Below are positions 7,173 through 13,407 of a stretch of DNA of 17,750 bases, piece by piece. The stretch is from an uncultured Ruminococcus sp. (GTDB lineage: Bacteria; Bacillota; Clostridia; Oscillospirales; Acutalibacteraceae): NCBI GenBank assembly GCA_902797065.1, contig CADBRK010000143.1:1-17750 (forward strand), read 5' to 3'. The translations under genes and the position numbers were made by a program. Each line of letters starts with the position of its first letter. Position 1 is the stretch's first letter. The notes beneath the pieces are model-generated. The model did no database searches, was not told where the DNA came from, and was given only the letters and a program-made list of their open reading frames with translations.

Positions 7173-7212
7173 ATTATAACACAGCTTATAGAAAAAAGCA
7201 AACATTTGTTTG
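7173..7212 (-). promoter_or_regulatory. lexA promoter with SOS-box-like operator
   Basis: On the minus strand TTGCTT (7201-7196) and a perfect TATAAT (7178-7173) are separated by 17 nt. A perfect inverted repeat, CAAACA-TT-TGTTTG (7199-7212), overlaps the -35 hexamer. It resembles the Gram-positive SOS box CGAACNNNNGTTCG with the arms changed to AAAC/GTTT. Position and symmetry suggest that LexA blocks its own promoter here. Confidence 0.65.
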
Positions 7213-7230
7213 AAAACAGCACAGAAAGAT

Positions 7231-7254
7231 CCCCCGAAGATCTCTCCTCGGGGG
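7231..7254 (-). terminator. Terminator of the surface-protein gene
   Basis: CCCCCGA (7231-7237) pairs with TCGGGGG (7248-7254) around a 10-nt loop. On the minus strand it is followed by ATCTTTCT, a modest U-rich stretch. It lies 28 bp past the stop of the large surface gene and upstream of the lexA promoter, insulating the two. Confidence 0.65.
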
Positions 7255-7281
7255 ACGATTTTATGCATTCAACAATTAGAA

Positions 7282-10200
7282 TTAGTCTTCTCTGCGTCTG
7301 CGGGATGTAAATACTACGACTGCCAATGCTGCGAACATGATCATTACGTAGCCTGCTGCGTTCCTTGTGTCGCCTGTCTTTACGGGGGCTGTTGTAGTAG
7401 TATCAGCGGGTACTGCTGCAGGTGTGTTTACAACAACATTGTTATTGACTGCATTATTTGAATTGTTATTGACTGCATTATTTGAATTATCTGTAGTGTC
7501 AGAGTCTGAATTCTTCCTTATCATATCGGGAGCTATCTGCGTCGGACGACCTGTATCGGTATCCGTAGGCTTATCCGAATCAGTAGGCTTCTCGGTATCC
7601 GAAGGCTTATCGGGTTCGCTCGGCTTATCCGGCTCGCTCGGCTTATCCGGCTCGCTCGGCTTATCGGGTTCGCTCGGCTTATCGGGCTCACTCGGCTTAT
7701 CGGAATCCGAAGGTTTATCCGGTTCACTATCCTGGGGCTCGCTGTCCTGCGGTTCGCTGTCTGTTTCGGAAGGAATATCACTCTCGATATCCGAAGGCGT
7801 CTCATCTGTTGTTGTTTCGCTTTCTGTCTCCGGCTCGGGTTCTGTATCGCTTGTTGTTTCAACCTCGGACTCTGTTTCAGGCTCGGGTTCCGAATCGGTT
7901 GTTGTTTCAACCTCGGACTCTGTTTCAGGCTCGGGTTCTGTCTCGGTTGTTGTTTCAACATCAGACTCTGTCTCCGGCTCGGACTCTGTCTCGGTTGTTG
8001 TTTCAACCTCGGGTTCTGTTTCGGTCGTTGTTTCAACGTCAGACTCTGTTTCCGTCTCGGTTTCAGTTTCTGTCTCTGTTTCTGTCTCGGTTTCTGTTTC
8101 CGTCTCGGTCTCTGTTTCTGTTACGGTTTCTGTCTCTGTTTCTGTTCCCGGCTCGGGTTCGATCACAACAGGAACATCCTTGTTGTCGTCATCACTTACG
8201 CCCTCTGCCGCTACTGCGGTAACCGTGCAGGGGTACAGATCATCGTCTACATTATCTTCGTCGATAACCGTCTCATACTCGAATGTAACGCTCTCACCCG
8301 GATCAAGTCTCGGAATGATAATTGCGTTATCGTCAGTTTCCTTGTATTCCTCATCTGTAATGAACCGGCCTTTCAGCGTCTCTCTTACTACGATGTTTGT
8401 TAGCGGTATATCGCCTATGTTTGTAACTGTATCTGTCCATGTAACAGTGTCGCCGATATGATAATCGTGGCGGTCAACTGTTTTTGTTACCTCGATTGCG
8501 GGGTAGATAACTTTTACGGTGCATTCGTCGTTGTCTTCAACGTCCTGGGCTGTTGTTACATAGCAGGAATTCGTGATCAGACCGTCAACCGCTATGCTTG
8601 CGGGAACTTTGTAATAGTAAGTGTACTGTTCGCCCGGCTTAAGGTCGGGGATCTTTGCCGAGAGACCTTTCTTGAGTGAGAGTCCGTCCTGAGGAACATA
8701 CTCGCCTTCAAGCTGCTGTGTTACTATTACATTGGTAAGCGTTACGTTGCCTGTGTTGGTAACCGTCTCTGTATAGATAACTGTTTCTTCATCGGTGTAA
8801 ACAGTCTTGTCGGGGTCGATAGTTATTTCAACATCGGGCTTATCGGGTTCGATTACTACCTGTCTCTCGTCACTGTCGCCGAGCGGGTTGGTAGCGATAA
8901 CAATTACCGTGTAACTCTTGTCGGGGTCGATCAGTCTTTCGGGAATAGCTACGATCTCGTCGTCGCCGTCACGGACGATCTTTGTCTTGTAGATCATCTC
9001 GCCGTTCTCGTCAATGACTCTGATCGTGTAGCTGGTTACCTGAATGTAATCATCGGGGCGGGTAGTTTCTTCGGTAACCTTTTCTTTTGTTGCTTCGTCG
9101 ATCGTCTCGATTGTGTCTTTGCCGAAGCCCTCGTCTGTCGGATGATCGAATCTGAGGAGAAGATCATCCTTTGTTATTCTCAGCCGCTCTACCGGGTCGG
9201 GACGTGAAGCGAAGACTACTTCACCCCATTTGTACTCGGTGTGGCGCATGTCGGTGTACTCATACCTGTCGTCTGTATCGTATACGTGATAGTCGCCGTG
9301 ATAGTTTCCGTTATTATCGTAATAACCATTGGTTAATATATAATATCTCGAAGTGTTGGAATGTGTTATAAACTCACCGTTCAGATAGTATAGATAACCC
9401 TTACCATACATATCGTTGTATCCGCTTTCCTTAGTATAAGAGCCGAGCGGTCCGCCGTACTCCGTGCTGATATCATATACAGCCACCTGATTAACTACAT
9501 TATACGGAATACCCTTCTCATACTCAACATCCTTGACCGAGAAGCGAATCTCGTTGTTTTGATACGTGTCGGTCTTTATCGGAATATCGGACGTCTCCGC
9601 ATTATCAACGATAGTACCGTGTTCAAGGAACGGATAATTGCTGTCTTCACTGTCGGTAAGAACTTTTCCGACACCCTCTGTCATTCCTTTTGAGGTCAGA
9701 TAATCCCAAACCGGAGTCCATGTATAATTTGACAGCGATGTATATTTGGGAATAAACGTTTTTTCGAGATCAAGAACATCTTCTCCGAACCTTCCGATGA
9801 GGAAATTAACGATCTCGATAAATCCGTTACGCTGTTCATCTGTCATGTAATAATAATCATTACTGTCACGATTGTCCGAATAAAGCTGAATATATGTCAG
9901 CGTATCGTACGTACCATACCACGAATACCTGCCTGACAAATAGTCTTTAGCCTCACTCAAAGAATACCTGTAGCTTTTGTTACTGCCGCTCTTATAACTA
10001 ATGCCAAAATTAGTATAGCATCTATTACTACGATTCAAGATGTTCTTAGCCGCAGAAGAGGTATTGGAATCTTGCATGAATTCCTCAAGTGCATTGATCA
10101 GTTCCATGCCCGTTACCGTACTGTTAGCGTTAAATCTGATATTTGCCATACGAGGCTGGCAATATACTTCCGCATAAGAATTATGAGGCATATCCCAGTA

Positions 10201-11469
10201 ATTGGAGTTATTGTACTTTCCGCTCAATGCCGCTAAAGAACTGTTGATCTTTTCCTGATCGAAGTTAGTTCCGGGAATACCTGTATACAGATCTTCGACA
10301 CCAAGAATATATCCATTGTCAAGGAAATCGGCAGTATCGGGATAATCATAGTTACCATTTTTTAAATATCCGGGATAATTTGCTATATACGAATTCATTG
10401 TGGAGGAACTACTGCCATTGTAAATCCTTCCGTTGTAATTATACAACTGGATGCCGTTGTTATAAAGATACGGATAAACATTGTGAATATCCTCTTCACT
10501 TGCATACGAACCGTCGGGGAGAGTGAATACTCTGCCGTAGTCTGCGCCCTCCGGATAAGGACTTATTGAGTTCTCACCGAAGTCAACGCTCTGAGGCGTA
10601 TTATAAACTACGTTCTCGCCGACTCTCGTTTGTACAAGATACGCCGTACTCGACATATGATCCATCGGGAGAACTACATCGTTCTCGCTCTCGATATTTA
10701 CATAATATCTGTTTGTAGTATCATCGTATTGACCTTCGACACCAAAGATAGCAGTTTCAAGCTTGTAGAAATCCTCGTCGTCTATAGTCGTTGAATGTGC
10801 AAGGCTTAATGCCATACACGTACATGTTACAACAGGTGCTTTGTATTTGATATAATCGTTCATAGGAGCGATTATTACGCTTATCGGCTGTGATTCTCCG
10901 TTCGCATAATTGATCGTAAGATCTAAACTCGTCATAACCTGATCCCGGTTGATATAGTCTGTATATGCATTCATTCTCGGATTAATCATGACCGTACTGA
11001 AAGCGTCAATTACATGAAAAGCATTTGAACCGTTCATACCACTGCTATGAGAATAAGAACTCCAGTTGTTCCGAGTATAATCATAGCTGTATACGTATCC
11101 GTTCTGATAGTAGGTGCTATTATACTCGCTCAAACCGTAGCCCTGCTCATACCATGTGCCTCTTGCGCCGTAGCCGTCGGAATATTCCACATCATAACTG
11201 ATTGATATAATATCCGATAGATCGTTGCCCGTGCCTTCGCATTTGCTGTTGTCAAAATTCAGCACTAATGAATTGTAACCGGTATGAAGACTATCATCGC
11301 TATCATTATCTTTAAAATGCGTTAAGACCGGCTTATTCACAAGCACCGGAAGCGTACTGTCGTCAGCGCTTGCCGACAATGTCAGCACACCCGACATCAT
11401 GCTCAGCAAAAGCATAACAACAAGTGCAAGCGCAAACGAACATTTGATTGTTTTAGATAGTTGCTTCAT
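7282..11469 (-). CDS. Large secreted, cell-wall-type surface protein with DUF11-like domains and TE/SEPDKP stalk
   Basis: The 1395-residue protein starts with a signal peptide (basic n-region, hydrophobic core 12-31, likely cleavage after ASA at 35). Residues 36 to about 750 are rich in Tyr, Asn, Ser and Asp and belong to no family I recognise. A fibronectin-like beta segment (about 752-873) precedes two DUF11-like domains (about 874-990 and 990-1102), recognisable by TVTNTGNVTLTNVIV and TVTNIGDIPLTNIVV. A stalk of Thr-Glu, Glu-Pro and SEPDKP repeats follows (about 1105-1315), then an Asn-rich linker. VKTGD (1363-1367), a hydrophobic helix (about 1370-1388) and RRRR form the anchor. VKTGD lacks the Pro of LPXTG, so sortase attachment is uncertain; simple membrane anchoring is the alternative. 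A probable role is adhesion or a structural surface layer, but this is inferred only from architecture. It is monocistronic with its own promoter and terminator. Confidence 0.9.
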   Translation of the reverse strand: MKQLSKTIKCSFALALVVMLLLSMMSGVLTLSASADDSTLPVLVNKPVLTHFKDNDSDDSLHTGYNSLVLNFDNSKCEGTGNDLSDIISISYDVEYSDGYGARGTWYEQGYGLSEYNSTYYQNGYVYSYDYTRNNWSSYSHSSGMNGSNAFHVIDAFSTVMINPRMNAYTDYINRDQVMTSLDLTINYANGESQPISVIIAPMNDYIKYKAPVVTCTCMALSLAHSTTIDDEDFYKLETAIFGVEGQYDDTTNRYYVNIESENDVVLPMDHMSSTAYLVQTRVGENVVYNTPQSVDFGENSISPYPEGADYGRVFTLPDGSYASEEDIHNVYPYLYNNGIQLYNYNGRIYNGSSSSTMNSYIANYPGYLKNGNYDYPDTADFLDNGYILGVEDLYTGIPGTNFDQEKINSSLAALSGKYNNSNYWDMPHNSYAEVYCQPRMANIRFNANSTVTGMELINALEEFMQDSNTSSAAKNILNRSNRCYTNFGISYKSGSNKSYRYSLSEAKDYLSGRYSWYGTYDTLTYIQLYSDNRDSNDYYYMTDEQRNGFIEIVNFLIGRFGEDVLDLEKTFIPKYTSLSNYTWTPVWDYLTSKGMTEGVGKVLTDSEDSNYPFLEHGTIVDNAETSDIPIKTDTYQNNEIRFSVKDVEYEKGIPYNVVNQVAVYDISTEYGGPLGSYTKESGYNDMYGKGYLYYLNGEFITHSNTSRYYILTNGYYDNNGNYHGDYHVYDTDDRYEYTDMRHTEYKWGEVVFASRPDPVERLRITKDDLLLRFDHPTDEGFGKDTIETIDEATKEKVTEETTRPDDYIQVTSYTIRVIDENGEMIYKTKIVRDGDDEIVAIPERLIDPDKSYTVIVIATNPLGDSDERQVVIEPDKPDVEITIDPDKTVYTDEETVIYTETVTNTGNVTLTNVIVTQQLEGEYVPQDGLSLKKGLSAKIPDLKPGEQYTYYYKVPASIAVDGLITNSCYVTTAQDVEDNDECTVKVIYPAIEVTKTVDRHDYHIGDTVTWTDTVTNIGDIPLTNIVVRETLKGRFITDEEYKETDDNAIIIPRLDPGESVTFEYETVIDEDNVDDDLYPCTVTAVAAEGVSDDDNKDVPVVIEPEPGTETETETVTETETETETETETETETETETETETESDVETTTETEPEVETTTETESEPETESDVETTTETEPEPETESEVETTTDSEPEPETESEVETTSDTEPEPETESETTTDETPSDIESDIPSETDSEPQDSEPQDSEPDKPSDSDKPSEPDKPSEPDKPSEPDKPSEPDKPSEPDKPSDTEKPTDSDKPTDTDTGRPTQIAPDMIRKNSDSDTTDNSNNAVNNNSNNAVNNNVVVNTPAAVPADTTTTAPVKTGDTRNAAGYVMIMFAALAVVVFTSRRRRED
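7441..7488 (-). repeat. Two perfect 24-bp tandem repeats encoding an Asn-rich linker
   Basis: The 24-nt unit at 7441-7464 is repeated without change at 7465-7488, encoding NSNNAVNN twice just before the C-terminal anchor of the surface protein. Perfect identity suggests recent duplication. Confidence 0.9.
7604..7711 (-). repeat. 18-bp coding minisatellite (SEPDKP)
   Basis: Five near-identical 18-bp units (7604, 7622, 7640, 7658, 7676) plus a degenerate sixth encode the hexapeptide SEPDKP. The frame-preserving period and silent differences (GGT/GGC, TCG/CCG) fit a rigid Pro-rich wall-spanning stalk whose length can vary by unit slippage. Confidence 0.9.
7813..8151 (-). repeat. Thr-Glu and 48-bp Glu/Pro/Thr coding repeats
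   Basis: Positions of about 8045-8151 are a run of TCTGTTTCGGTT-like hexamers encoding alternating Thr-Glu. Positions 7813-8045 hold imperfect 48-bp units encoding variants of SEVETTTDSEPEPETE. Together they form a highly acidic extended stalk. The repeats also keep long open frames on the opposite strand, which are artefacts. Confidence 0.9.
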
Positions 11470-11526
11470 TTCTCACACGTCCTTTCTTAAAATTGTAGTA
11501 AAAATCACTCCCCCGACTATATTTTG

Positions 11527-11551
11527 ATCATCCCCCCCGCCGTCGGATGAT
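11527..11551 (-). other. Leader hairpin at the predicted mRNA 5' end
   Basis: ATCATCC (11527-11533) pairs with GGATGAT (11545-11551) around a C-rich 11-nt loop. On the minus strand it begins about 2 nt after the predicted start of the surface-protein mRNA, where such hairpins can protect a transcript from decay or regulate it. No riboswitch consensus is recognised. Confidence 0.45.
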
Positions 11552-11559
11552 TATTATAT

Positions 11560-11588
11560 ATTGTATCACATTCCCGTCATATTTGCAA
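11560..11588 (-). promoter_or_regulatory. Promoter of the surface-protein gene
   Basis: On the minus strand TTGCAA (11588-11583) and TACAAT (11565-11560) are separated by exactly 17 nt. The implied start near 11553 leaves a leader of about 80 nt before ATG 11469, which is preceded by AAAGGA at a 10-nt distance. Confidence 0.6.
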
Positions 11589-11735
11589 GGGCTTAACGGC
11601 AAACAAAAAAGCAAAAGTAAAATTCTCTGTTTTTTACAAAAAGTTGGCTAAAATTCGTGCTTTTTGAAGGTTTTTAATTCTAAATTCGATTTATTTCAAT
11701 TCAAAAAACAAAGTGTTTTAATGCAGTTTGACAAA

Positions 11736-12000
11736 GAGGGAGGATCGAGCGTAATCATCAAATTTATTTAGTTGTGCAGAAAATGTACGAAGCGAAGATT
11801 CAATTTTTTTATACTCCCTCCGTCACGATGCAATGTCGTGAACTTAAGACTGAAAACTTAAGATTGAAGAATAAATAATAGTGGAAAATCGCTTCGCTCT
11901 TTTATTGTTTTTATATTTTTTTGAACCTATTCTATAAAAGAAGGCAAGAAGCGACTCCGATATTTTTAAGTTTTAAGTTTTTAAGTCTTCAGTTTTCAGT
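11736..12000. repeat. Nested inverted repeats, MITE-like
   Basis: GAGGGAG (11736-11742) faces CTCCCTC (11814-11820), directly followed by the hairpin TCACGA/TCGTGA (11823-11841). Next, ACTGAAAACT (11849-11858) faces AGTTTTCAGT (11991-12000), enclosing TCGCTTC (11889-11895) and GAAGCGA (11948-11954). The nesting gives a long imperfect stem-loop of about 150 bp. CTCCCTCCGTCA-type arms are familiar from small non-autonomous elements of gut Firmicutes, but identity was not checked. Confidence 0.55.
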
Positions 12001-12017
12001 AAACTATACCCTTAAGT

Positions 12018-12106
12018 TGACGGCATTGTCCTTTACGGGAAGACAAAGAAATCCCCCTGTAAAGCTGACGGAAGGAGAAAAGCTGCTCCGCAGCTCCCTT
12101 CTGTCA
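12018..12106. repeat. Compact multi-hairpin element (MITE-like)
   Basis: CTTTAC (12031-12036) pairs with GTAAAG (12059-12064). TGACGGAAGGAG (12066-12077) pairs, with wobble, with CTCCCTTCTGTCA (12094-12106), and between them AGCTGC-TCC-GCAGCT (12081-12095) forms a perfect short stem. The arms resemble those of the neighbouring 11814-11825 repeat, which suggests one repeat family. Confidence 0.55.
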
Positions 12107-12286
12107 CTGCTCTGAGTCTCATCCGAACGTCCGGGGCTGATAAAATCATATTCACTATGTACCGACAATATTCGGGTTCACGGAGCGTTAATTGAAAATA
12201 GCAAGAGAGTATATGAGAGCATAAGAGAGTACAAAAGAGAATACAAGAGTTTTTACCGAAGTAAATTAATTTTTTTGCAAAATCGG

Positions 12287-12315
12287 TTGACAATGGGTTG
12301 CGGATATGTTATTAT
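12287..12315 (+). promoter_or_regulatory. rplM-rpsI promoter
   Basis: A perfect TTGACA (12287-12292) and TATTAT (12310-12315) are 17 nt apart. An A/T-rich stretch just upstream could act as an UP element, as expected for a ribosomal protein operon. Confidence 0.8.
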
Positions 12316-12321
12316 TACAAG

Positions 12322-12370
12322 GCACGAATGCGGGAGTTTATCCGCATATACTTTTATAATGTTTAGGAGG
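12322..12370 (+). promoter_or_regulatory. rplM leader hairpin, candidate L13 autoregulatory site
   Basis: ATGCGG (12328-12333) pairs with CCGCAT (12342-12347) around an 8-nt loop within the first few nucleotides of the predicted transcript, 33 nt before the rplM start. The known L13 leader of Firmicutes lies in this position and mediates feedback by L13. The match to that family is by position and simple shape, not by a covariance search. Confidence 0.45.
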
Positions 12371-12379
12371 AATAAGACT

Positions 12380-12808
12380 ATGTCAACTTTTATGGCAAAA
12401 AAAGGCGAAGTTGAGCGCAAGTGGTACATTCTTGACGCAGCAGGCAAGCCGCTCGGCCGTGTTGCTGCACAGGCTGCAGTGCTCCTCAGAGGAAAGCACA
12501 AGCCGACATTCACACCGCACGTAGACTGCGGCGATCACGTAATCATCATTAACTGTGGTAAGGCTGTTCTCACAGGCAGCAAGCTCACACAGAAGAAGTG
12601 GCAGCGCCACACGGGTTATATCGGTCACCTTAAAGAGACAAGATACGACACACTCATGGCAACAAAGCCGACAAAGGCTATGGAGCTTGCAGTCAAGGGC
12701 ATGATCCCGAGCAACTCTATCGGAAGAGACGCACTGCTCAGACTTCGTTTGTTCGAGGGCGCAGAGCATATCCACGCAGCACAGAAGCCCGAAGTTTGGG
12801 ATAAGTAA
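12380..12808 (+). CDS. rplM: 50S ribosomal protein L13
   Basis: This 142-residue protein is an early-assembling component of the large ribosomal subunit that binds 23S rRNA. Family landmarks are WYILDAAGKPLGR (about residues 14-26), the KHKPTFTPHVDCGDHVIIIN segment, LTQKKWQRHTGYIG and the C-terminal GMIPSNSIGRDALLRLRLFEGAEH. Length and ends agree with the family. ATG 12380 is preceded by AGGAGG with normal spacing. It is followed after 17 nt by rpsI, the arrangement conserved in most bacteria. Confidence 0.98.
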   Translation: MSTFMAKKGEVERKWYILDAAGKPLGRVAAQAAVLLRGKHKPTFTPHVDCGDHVIIINCGKAVLTGSKLTQKKWQRHTGYIGHLKETRYDTLMATKPTKAMELAVKGMIPSNSIGRDALLRLRLFEGAEHIHAAQKPEVWDK

Positions 12809-12825
12809 GGAAGGAGGAAATAATC

Positions 12826-13227
12826 ATGTACGGCAACACTAATTATTTTTACGGCACAGGCAGAAGAAAGAGTTCTGTTGCAAGAGTAAGAATTTATCAG
12901 GGCACAGGCAAGATCACGATCAATGACAGAGACATCGACGACTACTTCGGTCTCGAGACACTCAAGCTCATCGTAAGACAGCCCCTCAACCTTACAGATA
13001 CAGCCGAGAAGTTCGACGTTGTATGCAGAGTAGCAGGCGGCGGCGTAACAGGTCAGGCAGGCGCTATTCGTCACGGCATTTCAAGAGCGCTTCTCCAGTA
13101 TGATTCGGAGAATCTTCGTCCTGCACTCAAGAAGGCAGGCTTCCTCACACGTGATCCTCGTATGAAGGAGCGTAAGAAGTACGGCCTCAAGGCAGCTAGA
13201 CGTGCTCCCCAGTTTAGTAAGAGATAA
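12826..13227 (+). CDS. rpsI: 30S ribosomal protein S9
   Basis: The 133-residue small-subunit protein has the expected YGTGRRKSSVARV N-terminus, the central GGGVTGQAGAIRHGISRALL block and the conserved tail KKYGLKAARRAPQFSKR, whose last residues reach the decoding centre near P-site tRNA. ATG 12826 follows GGAGG closely, and the gene is co-transcribed with rplM. An intrinsic terminator follows 30 bp after its stop. Confidence 0.98.
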   Translation: MYGNTNYFYGTGRRKSSVARVRIYQGTGKITINDRDIDDYFGLETLKLIVRQPLNLTDTAEKFDVVCRVAGGGVTGQAGAIRHGISRALLQYDSENLRPALKKAGFLTRDPRMKERKKYGLKAARRAPQFSKR

Positions 13228-13257
13228 TTTTTCGTTTGGGTCCATACAATGCAAAAT

Positions 13258-13288
13258 TAACGCTCGGCTTTTGTCGGGCGGTTTTTTG
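13258..13288 (+). terminator. Intrinsic terminator of rplM-rpsI
   Basis: CGCTCG (13261-13266) pairs with CGGGCG (13275-13280), with one G-T wobble, around an 8-nt loop and is followed by TTTTTT. It separates the ribosomal operon from the promoter at 13313. Confidence 0.8.
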
Positions 13289-13312
13289 TGTATCTCGTTT
13301 ATAAAAAAACTC

Positions 13313-13341
13313 TTGACAGAATCAGGATAACGCTGTATAAT
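13313..13341 (+). promoter_or_regulatory. Consensus sigma-A promoter of the EgtA-like ligase gene
   Basis: A perfect TTGACA (13313-13318) and a perfect TATAAT (13336-13341) are separated by exactly 17 nt. The implied start near 13348 leaves a leader of about 60 nt. This is the strongest promoter match in the window and suggests constitutive high transcription. Confidence 0.9.
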
Positions 13342-13407
13342 TAACACACTAAGTCGATAGGTATTATAAGAATTATGGAACCAAACTATTACATCGGAGG
13401 TATGGAG

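Larger units (their letters stand above)
11589..12286. other. Gene-free AT-rich intergenic region between divergent genes
   Basis: Almost 700 bp separate the divergent promoters of the surface gene and rplM. No reading frame here has a ribosome binding site or protein-like composition. It contains two groups of inverted repeats (11736-12000 and 12018-12106) and a purine-rich tract with loosely repeated AAGAGAGTATA-like units at about 12198-12250. The rest is A/T-rich sequence in which I see nothing specific. Confidence 0.7.

Noticed and set aside
7145..7222. N-terminal extension of LexA starting at 7222
   Set aside because: It would start upstream of the -10 element and add a hydrophobic segment absent from LexA.
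7367..8461. 364-codon plus-strand frame rich in Ser-Val-Ser
   Set aside because: It is the antisense image of the Thr-Glu and SEPDKP coding repeats of the surface protein; it has no ribosome binding site and pure repeat composition.
12033..12293. Short minus-strand frame in the intergenic region
   Set aside because: It crosses the MITE-like hairpins, and neither composition nor start signal supports a gene.
13375..13407. Upstream ATG of the EgtA-like ligase
   Set aside because: No ribosome binding site precedes it, while GGAGG is correctly spaced for ATG 13408.
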